The notes under the pieces: generated by a model
Told to the model about the DNA's origin: nothing
What the model saw: only the letters and a program-made list of their open reading frames with translations
The model's database searches: none
NCBI RefSeq assembly: GCF_036373705.1
Contig: NC_089864.1
Span: 2,288,501-2,352,500, forward strand
From: Amia ocellicauda
Taxonomy: Eukaryota > Chordata > Actinopteri > Amiiformes > Amiidae
Reading direction: 5' to 3'
DNA: 64,000 bases
Made by a program: the position numbers and the translations under genes
Part shown: one piece after another, positions 43,796 through 56,695 of the stretch
Numbering within the stretch: position 1 is the first letter of the stretch
How the letters are laid out: each line of letters begins with the position of its first letter

Positions 43796-44225
43796 AGTCA
43801 GCAATGGGGGCGGGGTTTCTGGGCTGGGCCGGGAAACGGTATTCCACCTCACCGTGCTGACTTTTTGACACTGGCAATTTAAAATATTATATATATATTT
43901 TTTTTAAATTGTGCTTAAAAAACTGCAGCCAAAATAAATAAACTTGTGAGATTGGACTAGGTGTCTGTCAGGACGCTCACAGCTGTAGCATCAACACATT
44001 TCCAGAACAACGGCCGTTGAGCGGACCTGTTTGAAGACATTCCAGTCCACTCTAGTGCTTCACTTGCAGGAAGCAAAGTGCAACGTTGTAACACTTTGAA
44101 CAAACAATTTGCAATAGTCACCTCATTCTTTTAAATCCTTATTTTATTTGGGTTGTGTTTATTTGTTAATATTACTTTTATTTGGTAATTCTGTAGTTCT
44201 AGTGTTTGTTTGAAACTAAAACTGT
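43796..44225. other. Intergenic DNA, no gene seen
   Basis: It starts with a GGGCTGGGCCGGGAAACGG motif that recurs at the end of block C (about 18310 and 45177). The rest is AT-rich and featureless. Confidence 0.4.
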
Positions 44226-44510
44226 GTCACCGGCACAGCCCCACAGGGAGAGCTGAGGAGTTTTGCCCCCCCCCCAGTGCAGGTTCCTGGCTGTGAGAGA
44301 CCTGTGGAGAGAGAGACCCCATTAGTGCTGCTGCCCCTCACACTCGTTACCGTCCCCCTCTGGGACAATTACCAAACCACAGCCCCCCCACAGGGCTCAG
44401 AGGTTTAGTCTTCTCTTCTGCACAGAGAGACAGTCAGTGCACTGACACAGACACACCAGAGCACATCAACACACATCTCTTATGATTATGGACACTCTCA
44501 CAATCATGAG
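44226..44510. repeat. Isolated copy of the B-start 270-bp module
   Basis: It matches the first part of block B but with an extra divergent stretch (CCACAGGGAGAGCTGAGGAG) in place of CCAGCTGGGGATTTTAGG. Homology ends at about 44510, shortly before block C2. It is either a deleted B copy or the ancestral module. Confidence 0.7.
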
Positions 44511-44531
44511 TCACACTGCGGCTCCGCTGGG

Positions 44532-45300
44532 TCTCTGATCAAAGAAACACAGACAGCGCAGATACAAACACGGGCCCACTGTGCGTCTGCTGTACACAAG
44601 GCACAGAAACGCTAATACATGCAATGGAAACATGGCTGTAACCTGGATTCACAGCCTCTTATTCACTCAGTCTGCTTCTGCCTCATAGTTAGGGCTGTCA
44701 GTCAATTCAAATATTTGATCGGTCAATCCGTTGATTAATTAGTAGATTAAAGTGCTTGTGCCACACAGTAATACTTTAATAAATACTAGGCATTGATATT
44801 ACAGTATAACACTGACCGGGAATGCACAACAAGAGCCAGAGCCAGCAGCCATGAAGTGTTGCTTCACTCGTTTCACTGTGTGCATTAGTAATATGAACTG
44901 GAAGTGAGATGCACTCCACTATGACTCGATCCAACACTGTGCGTTGCATTCGCTGTGTTCTAGATGTTGGAACTGTGCGGAGACCTCTGCTGCAGGTCTG
45001 GTGGGGTGTGTGTGTGTATTAGAGCCCAGTGTGACTCGACTATACAAACACTTAAGGATTTTCAATACATTAATACCTAGTGTCACCCGGTCGATGTCTC
45101 CCATCACCTCCTTACTCCTTCTCCAGGACTGGCAATTTGTGGATGGGGGGGGCATGGGGGGAATGGGGGGTACTGGGGCTGGGCCGAAAAACAGTAAACA
45201 CTGGCAATTTAAACAATATTAAAATTATATAGTAAGAAATTATATATATATATATAATTTCTTACGATATAATTTAAGTGTGTATAGCTCAACGAGGCCA
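44532..45300. repeat. Segmental block C, copy 2
   Basis: It starts at GATCAAAGAAACACAGACAG and includes the GCACAACAAGAGCCAGAGCC segment missing from C1. Internally it is shorter than C3. It ends with a (TA)n-centred palindrome (about 45235-45262). Confidence 0.8.
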
Positions 45301-45304
45301 CTCC

Positions 45305-45350
45305 AAGTTCAGAAATCAATGTTAAGTGGTCTCCTAATTTTTTCCAGAGC
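45305..45350 (-). mobile_element. Terminal fragment of a second T1-family element
   Basis: TTCAGAAATCAATGTTAAG matches the DNA next to the T1 transposase stop, but is joined directly to a T1 inverted repeat ending CCAGAGC. It is therefore an end of an internally deleted T1 relative, abutting the full T1b in opposite orientation. Confidence 0.75.
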
Positions 45351-45353
45351 ATA

Positions 45354-46928
45354 CAGCTCTGGAAAAAATTAGGAGACCACTACAAAGTTAAAAGTTTCTC
45401 TGGTTTTACTATTTATAGGTATGTGTTTGGGTAAGATTAAGATTTTTAATTCTATAAACTACTGACAACATTTCTGCCAAATTCCAAATAAAAATATTGT
45501 AATTTAGAGCATTTACTTGCAGAAAATGACAACTGGTCAAAATTACAGAAAAGATGCAGTGTTGTCAGACCTCAAATAATGCAAAGAAAATAAGTTCATA
45601 TTCATTTTTAAACAACACAATACTAAGGTTTTAACTTTGGAAGAGTTCAGAAATCAATATCTGGTGGAATAACCCTGAGTTTCAATCACAGCTTTCATGC
45701 GTCTTGGCATGCTCTCCACCAGTCTTTCACATTGATGTTGGGTGACTTTATGCCACTCCTGGCGCAACAATTCAAGCAGCTCAGCTTTGTTTGATGGCTT
45801 GTGACCATCCATCTTCGTCTTGATCACATTCCAGAGGTTTTCAATGGGGTTCAGGTCTGGAGATTGGGCTGGCCATGACAAGGTCTTGATCTGGTGGTCC
45901 TCCATCCACACCTTGATTGACCTGTGTGTGTGGCATGGACCATTGTCCTGCTGGAAAACCCAATCCTCAGAATTGGGGAACATTGTCAGAGCAGAAGGAA
46001 GCAAGTTTTCTTCCAGGACAACCTTGTACATGGCTTGATTCATGTGTCCTTCACAAAGACAAATCTGCCCTATTCCAGCCTCGCTGAAGCAACCCCAGAT
46101 CATCACCGATCCTCCATCAGATTCAACACTGGTTGCGAGACACTGTGTGTTGCAGGCCTCTCCAGGTATCTGTCTAACCATTAGACGACCAGGTGCTGGG
46201 CAAAGCTGAAAACTGGACTCACCAGAGAAGATGACCTTACTCCAGTCCTCTACAGTCCAATCCTTATGATCTTTTGCAAACCTCAGCCTGGCTCTTCTTT
46301 GCTTTTCATTGATGAAGGGCTTTTTTCTAGCTTTGCACGACTTCAGCCCTGCACCTAGGAGCCTGTTTCTAACTGTCCTTGACGTGCACTTCACCCCAGC
46401 TGCCATTTGCCATTCTTTTTGTAGGTCACTTGATGACATCTTACGATTGTTGAGTGACATTCGAATGAGTTGGTAGTCATCCCAGTCAGTGGAGAGTTGT
46501 TTTCGCCCTCTGCCGGTCTGTAGCTCTGTTGTCCCCAATGTCTGTTGCTTGACCTTGTTCTTATGAACCGCCGTCTTTGAAATTTTAAGGAAGGAAGCAA
46601 CCTGACGCTCACTGTATCCCTCTGCCAGTAAAGCCAGAATTGAACCCTTGCTTTCCTGACTCAAAACTTTCCTTTTCAACTCTTTTGGCATGGTTGTAAA
46701 TTATTTTTTTATTCCAATTACTTTTGAGGTACTACTAGCACTGGTCCTATTGCAAGAGGATAGTGATGACCACAACAGTGGTTTTAATACTTTTCCTCGT
46801 TAATGAAGATTTGGTTCAGGTGATCACCTAATCAGGAATTCAACAGACACTGGAATGGAATGGCTGCCATACATGTAGAGATGCGGATTTACGAAAAATG
46901 TGCAGTGGTCTCTCAGTTTTAGTATGTA
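45354..46928 (-). mobile_element. Tc1/mariner element T1, copy b
   Basis: The left terminus is complete, CAGCTCTGGAAAAAATTAGG after TA. The internal sequence is the same as T1a from 5889 onward, displaced by 39483 bp. The right terminus is diverged as in T1a. Two of the few differences are near 46804 and 46832. Confidence 0.92.
45654..46691 (-). CDS. Tc1-like transposase, 345 aa, catalytic Asp replaced (copy b)
   Basis: The translation is the same as at 6171-7208, with Gly157 in place of the first catalytic Asp and Asp249 and Glu284 intact. Since both copies share the change, it was present before the large duplication. The long frame without stops suggests either a young element or very recent duplication, not proven function. 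Confidence 0.93.
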   Translation of the reverse strand: MPKELKRKVLSQESKGSILALLAEGYSERQVASFLKISKTAVHKNKVKQQTLGTTELQTGRGRKQLSTDWDDYQLIRMSLNNRKMSSSDLQKEWQMAAGVKCTSRTVRNRLLGAGLKSCKARKKPFINEKQRRARLRFAKDHKDWTVEDWSKVIFSGESSFQLCPAPGRLMVRQIPGEACNTQCLATSVESDGGSVMIWGCFSEAGIGQICLCEGHMNQAMYKVVLEENLLPSALTMFPNSEDWVFQQDNGPCHTHRSIKVWMEDHQIKTLSWPAQSPDLNPIENLWNVIKTKMDGHKPSNKAELLELLRQEWHKVTQHQCERLVESMPRRMKAVIETQGYSTRY

Positions 46929-48467
46929 TAAATATATAAAAATATTGCGTCACCGGCACAGCCCCAGCTGGGGATTTTAGGCTCCCCCCCAACTGTGCAG
47001 GACCCAGAGACAGACCTGTGGAGAGAGAGACCCCATTAGTGCTGCTGCCCCTCACACTCGATACCTTCCCCCTCTGGGACAATTACCAAACCACAGCCCC
47101 CCCACAGGGCTCAGAGGTTTAGTCTTCTCTTCTGCACAGAGAGACAGTCAGTGCACTGACACAGACACACCAGAGCACATCAACACACATCTCTTATGAT
47201 TATGGACTCTCTCACACACACAGCAGGTCATTGTGGAAGTACCGAAGCGCTTACACTGATCTTGTCTGCAGATAACGGCACAATACAGGCGTGTGGACGT
47301 GGGGTAATACTGAATTGTACACATTATACACTGGGTGAGGTTTGCTGCCAGTGATGGTAAGGACTGCCCCTCTGCTGTTCTCCTCCCCACCCCCTGGTCC
47401 TTCTCCTCTGTCCCACTCCTGATACGAGTTTGTACATTCAGTCCCAGACTCGAATAACTCGCTTCCCAAATCCTACACAAGACCAGCACAGTGAAACAGA
47501 AATACTCCTGAGTGCTGGTGTGTGAGGCGCCCTGTCCCTCAATGGCGCCGCGCATCCCTGCAGCCCCGCCGCCTCTCGCAGCATCTCCTGCAGCCTCCAC
47601 ACCGCACTGCGCATGCCCGGACGCGTCCGCCACTGGAAACGTGGCATGAGCGGCACTGTGACGCCCCACGAAATACGACCTCCTGATTGGCTGCTGGAGT
47701 CAAGTGTTATCGACCAATAGCGGTTCTAGAAAAGTATCCTCGGCTGAGCAAGACCGTTATGTATTTTTCGTGCAGAAAAGCCTGTCTGCCTGCAGCACAC
47801 GAAGTGCGTTAATGAAACAATCATGATAACGGGTCACAATGAGTTGACTAAACGGTGTTTTTCAGCGAATCATATATACATTATTTCATGATTTGCGCTG
47901 GATTACCTGCACCCGCCCCAGCGCTCTTGTTTTGCACAGATTTATCCCCACCCTGTTTTCATCTGGCATCGAAAATGTAATTATATTTTAATCTCAATAA
48001 CGTAATTTTAATGTCAAAATACAGTTACGTATACAAAATACAACATGACTATGCATAACCGTCAAAAGACATAATGCAACAAATTTAATATAACTGACAG
48101 CATAGCACCATGCACAGCATTATAGCTACAGTAAGGACATTTATTGTTTTATTGTTTAAAGTATTTTACATTCAAAAAAATGTAAAACATACACAATTTT
48201 AATACTCGATTAAAACTGTTTAAATCCATTTCTAAACTCATTTAAAAACTTTTTAAGCCCTAAAGTGTTTGAAGAAAAAAGGAAATCGCAAATAAATTCT
48301 AAGTGAATGTATGCATTAAAGCATAAAAACGATTCAATTCGTGAACAAATGGCAAACTGCCAAAACAACAAAATTGAACAAAACAGTCAAATGCATCAGA
48401 TCAATCAAAACGTATCTTTACATACCTAGACACTCTACTCTTCTGTGACTCCACACTGTTCCGAAAG

Positions 48468-48663
48468 TAACCACGTCACAGAGCATGACGTCGTCCCTCC
48501 ACCGCCCTATAAAAACCCCGCCCACAAGCCCCGCCCACGCTGGCACCGAGGCGCCCCATTGGTCAGCGCTCTGCGCACTAGAGACGCGATGATCAGAGTA
48601 GAGAATAGATAGAGAGCTTCACGGCACTTTTGTATGTAAAGAGTTACGCCATCTTGACTAGGA
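48468..48663 (+). promoter_or_regulatory. Promoter-like cluster (B3)
   Basis: CRE-like sites, TATAAA, GC boxes, ATTGG and GCCATCTTG are conserved. A base change just before the YY1-type core (GAGTTACGCC versus GAGGTACGCC) is shared with B4. Confidence 0.6.
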
Positions 48664-49583
48664 TTAGTGCTTTGTACGATTCAGCATTCAGGGAGCAGTA
48701 ACTGTAAATCATTTCCCAAGAAAGGCTTCACAATAATTTGTTACGTGGCCAATCACCTGCAGAAGACACTTGTCAGTAATTCTGTATGTGGCCAATCACC
48801 TTCCTCATTTATAAAACTAAGGCAAAAGAAAAAACGAAGAGGAGGGAGGAAACTCCTATTGTGATTCTTTTTTCGAAGAATTGGCGTTGATGTTTGTAAA
48901 TGGTAGCTAGTGTTGAGGTCGTTAACCGGGAGATGTTCTATTCCATTCACCTAAAAATGTCATAATGTATATTTTTCAAATGATGTGACTATTTTGCCAC
49001 ATATTCAGATTCTAAATCAGTCCTGTAACACTACAACCAAATTAATTAAAGGATGCCATGCGTACATATTCAACGCTAATTGGGATTGAAATTGAAACTA
49101 TTTCGTCTTCATGTAGAATAACTGAATTTCATAACTTTATGTGATTTGTTGATAGTGAGAACTAATTACTGACATTTTCTCTGTATATTTTTGACAGCAA
49201 CCAGTTGTGTGTGTTCACAGTACTACACACACACTGACAGGCAATACTACATGAAGTGACACTGTGTGTCACTACACACTACCTGTGTGAAATGAATGAT
49301 TCTCCCCCCCACCTTTTTTCTTGTATGTTGTTAAGCGAGGGGCTCATCAGGTTCCAGCCTGTTCTCGCTGATGAATGAAACTATCAGGCAGAAACACGCC
49401 TATGATCAGATGATGGGCATCATTGATCAATAGCTCTAGATCTAGTCCTGGATCTAATCAGACTTCAGTCAGAGGTAGTGACTCTGGTGGGGATGATGTA
49501 AACACAGCTGGTAGTGATCTAATGACAATGATAAATACATGATGAGAGATCACTTATCTGTGAAAAGCTATTCCTTGTTTGCC

Positions 49584-49913
49584 AGTGGCGTGGTGTTTAG
49601 CGCTGCTGCCTCACAGCTCTGGGATCCCATGTTTGAGTCCTGGGTTCGGGGGCCTGTCTGTGTGGAGTTTGCATGTTTTCCCTGTGTCTGTGTGGGTTTC
49701 ACTGGGCACTCTGGTTATCTCCCACCATCCAAGGACATGTGGGTTAGGTTGATTGGTCTCTAAATTGCCCTGTGTGTCTCTGTGTGTTGCCCAGCGATGG
49801 ACTGGCGTCCCGTCCTGGGTGTATTCCTGCCTTGCGCCCTATGCCTGCTGGGTTCGGCTCTGGCTTCTCCGTGACCCTCGCCAGGATAAGCGGTTTCAAA
49901 GATTTATGGATAT
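49584..49913 (+). mobile_element. Fish tRNA-derived SINE (B3)
   Basis: Same element as in B1 with a CTCGCCAGG variant near its 3' end that B4 also has. Confidence 0.75.
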
Positions 49914-50582
49914 TCCTCGTTTGCTAGTTTCATGTTTCGCCTATTTGTGCACCCAGTGTTGTGGCATTTTGAGATAATACTCGAAGTCAAAGATTCAGAT
50001 GATTACTGTTTGCCAGTGTGGCGATGACTGGGCTGACCTCCCCAATATGGCGGCCACATTACTCTCCCTCACACCTCTACCATCGAAGGATGGGAAGATT
50101 ATATGAATAAGAGGGCCTGGATTCCCTACAGTAGGATTTCTAGCATTATATCATAGAATCCAGTGCAGGTGACAGGCAAGCTATGAACAACATGAAAAGC
50201 TCTGAGGCTATCAGTAGCTGCACAGTAGCAAAGACAAGGTACAGCAGCAGCAAACCCTCGCGCCACTCCTCCCTCCTCAGCACCATGACCTGATGGGGTG
50301 CAGGATTACCATGGATCGCTGCAGGGGTGTGAGGCTGCAAAAAGGTTAAGAACCACTTTCTAATGGTTACAATTAATCTTCATTGCAGATGTGATGGAGT
50401 TATCTTAACCCTGTGAGCAGTAAACACCTACCGACCAGTACGTTAGAGTGCTGTGGTCCTCAGGGAGTTACACATACTGGTACGTGCTGTCCGCTGCCTC
50501 GCAGACAGTCTGCAAGCTCACGGCTGCGGGCAAAGAGCACCGAGGCGACTGTGACGTCAGTCACGACTGGATGGATGGTTAG

Positions 50583-50717
50583 CACTGAAAGCCGAATGAT
50601 CTGTGAGGGGGTCCAGCCACCCTTTATCACAGGGCTTGCTGCAGTGTTTGCCACTTTTTATATCTTCAACCTACAGTACCAAGATGAGGCGGCTCAGACA
50701 CGGGAGTTCATTCAGAG
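50583..50717 (+). pseudogene. Terminal-exon fragment of the decayed host gene (B3)
   Basis: Same as 11100-11234, ending at the AG/GTAAGG donor, followed immediately by the retroelement. Confidence 0.5.
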
Positions 50718-50723
50718 GTAAGG

Positions 50724-51400
50724 CCCCACCCAGGGCAAGAAGCCTGTCGCACCGGCGAAATTCCTCCCCCGAGAGTCCGGACCGAAAGGTTGACATGCGA
50801 CAGCTGAGAGAGCTGGCTAAAGATTGTGAGGTTTTTAACCCAGCAGACAAGGAAGGAAATGTCGACGCGTATATTAAGGACATTAAGTATGCTTTGCGTT
50901 TCTATCCTGATGCTACGGAGAAGGAAAAGGTTCTCCTAATCCGCAAAACCACCTCTCGCCAAGTCCATTCTTGGATGGAGAGGCAAGGGTCCATGGTCTG
51001 CGATAGTTTTCCGCGATTGTGCAGAGCATTAATTAGGGACTATTCCAGGTTCATTGACCCGGTGGCAGCAGTGACTGCCACACACCAGATCAAACAGGGT
51101 AAATACGAGTCCCCCCGCGATTATTATGAGAAACTTAGGAAAACCTATTTTGCGGGTCAAGATCGACCCGGGGCCGAGGAAGAAGTGAGCTTTAAGGGTT
51201 TGTTTGTTGCTAATTTGTTTCCAGCGATTAAGGAAATGATCATATTACATGCAGACGCTATGCATATGAACATGGCCGAAATTCGTAAAATGGCACAAAA
51301 ACTTGGGAAAGCAAGTACAATAGCGCTTCTGATGGTAAAGACACAAGCACCCGAGTACTGGCAGTGCACTCTGAGTGCCCTGTTTCTCCACTGGAGTTAA
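50724..51400 (+). pseudogene. Gag-like ORF, 5'-truncated (copy b)
   Basis: The translation is identical to copy a over the capsid-like region. No matrix start or zinc knuckle. Confidence 0.7.
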
Positions 51401-52707
51401 AGGGGGCCGGGATGCCCAAGGACAGAACCCGAGACCCCCAGGCTTACAAGGAAAAGTATGAGGAAAAGCAATCTGGTCCTAGCCCAGTAGGGTCAACTCA
51501 ATCTCTGAGCAAGGCTGCAGGTTCTGAGCTGCTGCAACGTTTAGCTCTGCTCTCGTTGCCCCCTCTTCCCAAAATGGAAATTAGTAGCCAGGGTAAAGGG
51601 CCGGACCTGCCACCTGAGCTGGGACTAGCTCCGGAGCCACCCCCTGTCCCCGCTTCTGTGTGTTTGATTGGATGGGAGGAACGGCAGGGGGGTTTCCCTG
51701 ACACATCAGCTCACTGGTACCTCCCAGTGGGGGAAGCTGCCTGCAAGCAAGCTGAACCTTTGACGATGTTACTGGGTGACCTGACACACAGAGGCAGAGC
51801 CAAGCGAGTTTACATAGAAGTGACCATTGAGAATGTGTGGGAGTGTGGAGCCTTGTTGGACACTGGGGCTGAAATTTGTTTAATGTCCGCCACCACATTT
51901 GGCGACCTGAAACAAATTATGGAAACCTCAGACCAACAACTGAAAGTGGAAACTTGTAGTGTGAACATTACAAGTTACACAGAGACTAAGGCACAGATCA
52001 CTCGAAAGGCGTGGTTAGAATTCACTTTTGGGAAGATGAAATTCGTTCACCCAGTCTATATTTCCCAAGCTGAAACCGAGAAGTTGATCATTGGTCAGGA
52101 TCTTTTGAACAGGTTAGCACCGCTTATCGATTGTAAACGGAACAAGTTGTGGGTTCAAGTGCAACCACCAAAGCAGGTGGAATTGAATGACAGACATGAT
52201 ACAGCCACCAAGGTACTTCGCAATGAGACCATTTTTGTGCATGTCCCTAAAGGGGGCATCACTCACTTCGATGATTTAGCTCTGTACCAGTTAGACTCTG
52301 AGCGATATGAAACTGAATTTGAAATTGTAGACGCCTTCCGGGGACACAATTGTAAATTGGACAGCGTTCTTAGCGAAAAGGTAAAAATGGAGGGCACTAA
52401 AATCATAGAGTTTGCAATAGACCAAACCGGTTTGCAGACCACCCTCCTAGAGTCACGTGAGAGAAAGCACAGGCTGTCTCACGGCTGGGGGGCTGAGGAT
52501 ATGGTACTCATAACGTTGCTCCCGAGTGGCTGGATCATAACAGGAAGTGTGATATGGATACTAGCCAAACGTCTGCGTGTATTGAACGACAGAGTGCATA
52601 ACCTCAAGGGAGTACCGGCTTACCATGTAAGCCAACCATTCGAACCCAGGTCCCTACCCACTATAGACATCAGTGAAAGTGATAGTGAAGATCACGTGCC
52701 TGAATAA
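51364..52707 (+). pseudogene. Protease / env-like fusion ORF (copy b)
   Basis: Same 447-codon frame as copy a, with LLDTGAEICLM and the hydrophobic anchor-like segment. The frame has stayed open in both copies, as expected from recent duplication. Confidence 0.75.
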
Positions 52708-53069
52708 CCCTTGAATTCCCAGTCACCTCCCTCTGTTAATCAACTTCCCCCTATTGGTTACCGTCAGTAACCACACTCAATATACTGAGTAATACTAATA
52801 CCAATTGTTTTTGTTTTTTTGTTTTAATGTACTTGTGTTATAATATGTAACCTGTATATGTGCTAGTATAGGATTGTCAATTTGATTGGAATACATTCTG
52901 CTTAAATAATGAACTATTAGTTTGTTTTCTTTGATTTCTCGGGGTCATGAATGGTGAAGTCCACTGTTGAATTCTGTTACATAACTTTGAGATAAATGCT
53001 TAACGTCTTATTTTGTCTTGAAGGGGATAACGTCCTAGTCGACCTCAGTCCCATTCAAGAAAGGGGGTA

Positions 53070-54905
53070 TGTAGCGTTATGTTGGGTGTATTTTGATAAG
53101 AGCATTTGGGCTCTGAGCTGAAGCACTGATCTAAAGAAGACCTCTCCCCCCCCAAAGTTATCAGATTTCCTAAGCTCATCAGCTTGGAACTGGTTTGCAT
53201 CAAAGTGACAGTTTTGGGGAGGATGGCACCGAGAAGAGGCCAAATAGTTTGGAATTCTGCTATGAGATGTCTGGAGAAAGGGGCCTGTAGGTGATAAAAA
53301 CTCTTTGAAGTGGATGAGAGCCGAAATCCCGACATAGAGCTACGAACCCGGGCCAACCGGCATTTCCAAAAGATGGCATGGATTGACATCAGTCATAAAT
53401 CAAGCCCCCCTCCAATAGGACACTGGGGGCTGAAACCGAAATCCAATCTCAAGAACTCAGGGACCAATCACCTATTGATCTGACAGACTATAAGGAACAG
53501 CGGACAGTCAGTCTCTCTCTCTCTCTCTCTCTCACCTGAACCAGTAACTCGCTGCCACAGCTCAACCTGTAGCTCTGTTGCCAGAACCGGAACCAGAAAC
53601 CAACCAAGTCTTTGCCGGCAACAGAAGAGTTAAACTGGGAGAAGGAGATTGAGCCGTACGAAGAATTCTTTTAAAGGACTTTATTAAATAAAGAACTTTA
53701 CAGACTGCGCTGCCCGCCTGTGCCCACCTGATCAGTGGAGTTTTACAGCTGGACAATTGACTAAGTCGACTGTATACAAAAGTGTCAGTCATTTAAATAG
53801 CTATTGAGTCTTAAGAAACTTGACCCTTGGAACAAACAGGGCCTGCTTTCCTCAAAGACTTTGTCTTCAAGTAACTACAGTGGAAACCCTGCTTGCCAAG
53901 AAGATTTTGTGCACAACCTTGGAGCCTTCAAACCAGTGGAAAATCTGGTTGGAAACGACTCTACTTTCGCGAAACCCCAACTTCCAGGTGCATCGACTGA
54001 GTGGAAGTTCTTGGACAAAGCCGAACCGGACTGCCTTTGTTCCAAACCACACGGACCTCGTGCCGTGTGCTGTTATCTGAGCCCGAAGACAGAGAGGTCT
54101 CTCTGCGACGAAGTTCACATAAGTTTAACAGTTTGGAGTTCATGATTCATGACAATTGAGGAATCAATTAGAAATGTTAATCTGTGACTCATAACTCTAG
54201 AATGTGTAATATCATTTTGTTTTCTTAAATATAAATGTGTGTTGCATTAAACTGTTTTGTTGATAATTTTAGAAATAAAATCTGTCAACGCCGAGAAATA
54301 TCTTCTCATTCCTGTTTTACTGTTTAGTCTGAAATTGACACAAGTTAATAGACATTAGATTATTGGTGGCCCTGCCTATCCTTAATCATTGAATAATAAT
54401 CAGTTAAGGGAAATTGTGGTAACAAGTAATGATAGGATCTTTCTCGGCACCTAAACGTAAATGAGACTGATATATATATAACGAGAAGTTACCTGACATA
54501 AATAATAACCTGCGTAGTTATTTAATGTCTGACTAACAATACTAATGAGAGACTCACCTTCGTCTTACTAACCGGTATTGTAGTCAATGTGTTTATAACC
54601 TTTTTTGTTTAACGATTTGTGTTATCATATGTGATCCCATGGTCTTTGATTTGGTCACGGAAGTGATTTGTCTTTGATTTGTTGATCTAGAGTTGAATTT
54701 TAATTAGTTTTTCCCTTTTGTATATTTAGTGTAGTGCTACATTTAGTCTTTGTTTTGAATAAATTTGACAATTTATATCTTTGGAATTGGTGTCTGCGTC
54801 CAATTATTACAGAAATTGAGTTCTACAAGATTCCAGGATTCGTGATAAGGTGATACTATAAATTCACTTCTTTAATTTAAATTTATAAGTGTACCTTACG
54901 CTACA
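53070..54905 (+). repeat. 3' long terminal repeat (copy b)
   Basis: TGTAGCG...CGCTACA termini as in copy a. The (CT)n tract near 53514-53532 is 6 bp longer and one base is added near 54042. Confidence 0.75.
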
Positions 54906-54910
54906 TAATT

Positions 54911-54982
54911 GGCCTTCTTTAGATCAGTGCTTCAGCTCAGAGCCCAAATGCTCTTATCCAAATACACCCAACATAACGCTAC
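54911..54982 (-). repeat. Inverted 72-bp fragment of the LTR start (copy b)
   Basis: Same inverted LTR piece as at 15421-15492, 5 bp after the LTR end. Confidence 0.85.
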
Positions 54983-55719
54983 AAAAGTAATACATTGAAG
55001 TTTTTAATTTTTTCCATAAAAAGTTTATTTTTGGAATTTTTAAAATACCAAAAAACAAATGCTTACAAATAAGTGTACAAGAGATATCATCAGTTTTGCA
55101 AGGAGCACATCCGTGTAGCCCCGCAAAATTACATGGCAAAACAAAAACACAATTGGGCTGCATTGAATAAATACAAAAGCATCCTCAAATGTACTCATTA
55201 TTTCTGTTGTCATTATTACTATAGTAATATTTAATCATAACAAGAATATCTAAATTGCGCATTTTCATTCTCGTGATAAACTTCTGCCCCCCCTTCCCAA
55301 TCACTATCATAACTGTGTACAATACTGAACAATGTGCCCAATTAAGTTTACAATACAAAAACATGCTTGATTAAGTTTTATAGTTCTCAGAAAGAGTAAA
55401 ATGTTAAAAACATCCTCCTCTTAGAGACAGGGTTATGTTTTACAGGTTAACCCGAAGACTTAATCGATAATTGAGCATGCAATATCTAATAGATCGATTA
55501 AAATATATATATATTTAGAGTTACTTTTGTTTGACATACAATACAAAATAAGGACCCTCTGTAATATACTCTTACAATGTTTTATTATCAGTCAAAAGTC
55601 AAACTAAAACAAAATAAGTAACTTACTGTGTGTTGTCCTTACGAAATGTCCAACTAGATAACATAATTGTAAAGGTCCAAAAATAATCAAAAACTATGTA
55701 CAGTATATCCAATCCAGTG

Positions 55720-56695
55720 TCCATTCAAACAGGCGTATTTTAAATGTTTGACAGGAATACAAGCCGATCGACTTGCTCTGGATCCAGGGCTGCTTTACAA
55801 TGTTTCCTGCTGTAAAAGAGACACATTTAGGGCACAGGGATGTGCCTGACACACACAAGTCTTTTTTGGCCAGTTGAGCAAGATGTGGCTACTTCAGGCC
55901 TGATTGCCGAGAGTGGTGTCTCCAGCGTCTCCTGCATCAGTTGTATTTCATAATTCTCCATTTCTTCTTGCTCACAGGTGTTAGTGTCACCAAACAGGTC
56001 ACCCATTGATAGTCAGCACAGTTTTTCTACTAGCTTCTATATTTTCAGAAGTGCCATGTTCCTTTCCCAAACCAGTTTCTTTTCCAAAACCCTGTATCAG
56101 TTCTTTTTGAATGTCTCTGTGCACCTGGCGCTTTTGATGTTCAGATCAATGTATCAATCGGTGAAAGCGTGGGTCAAATGACGTTTTGTTCAAAAGTATG
56201 GATGTTGATCGTCGTTCTTCTTTGTTGTACCTCAAACTCAGATCACTGTAGATTTTGTTTTGCATCTCCTTCATTACAGGAATTTCAGATGATGCAAAGT
56301 TCTTAACTTGATTGATCAGGATATGCTGAAGGGGTAAAACCGCTGAAGCTGTGGGGTATTTGTTTGTTGATAATGCAGAGGTTGCCCTTTTGAATGGCTT
56401 CAGAGTGTCAACAACCATCCATTCATTAGTGGTTAACTCCAGATGAGAGCTTTTCATTCCCCAAAGATTACAACGGCCACTGCAGCCGTCCCGTCATCTT
56501 CCGCCAGCTCCACTGCTGAAGAGTTGGTTGGATCGCACTTAGTATGGATCCTGAGCTTCCCACCGTCGCTCTCAGGAATAAGGAGAAGTTTAATTTGTCT
56601 ATTCGTGGCTTTGTTCTGCTATTCTGAAGTAGAAGCACTGTAGAACTACACAAATACAAAGTAAATGTAATATTAACAAATACACAACACAAATA
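55720..56695 (-). pseudogene. hAT transposase remnant (copy b)
   Basis: It duplicates 16230-17205. The SFDPRFHRL variant of the LDPRFK-like motif and the ALDPEQVDRLVFLSNI dimerisation piece are readable, with the same stops. Confidence 0.8.

Larger units (their letters stand above)
46949..50723. repeat. Segmental duplication block B, copy 3 (B3)
   Basis: It is the counterpart of B1 at a constant 39483-bp offset and has the same 16-bp absence and the same retroelement junction. It holds a promoter cluster (48468-48663), SINE (49584-49913) and exon fragment (50583-50717). Confidence 0.95.
50724..54905 (+). mobile_element. LTR retroelement remnant, copy b
   Basis: It duplicates 11241-15415 with the same 5' truncation, pol loss and LTR. 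The shared junction with block B shows one ancestral insertion/deletion event. The polypurine tract is at 53057-53067. Confidence 0.85.
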
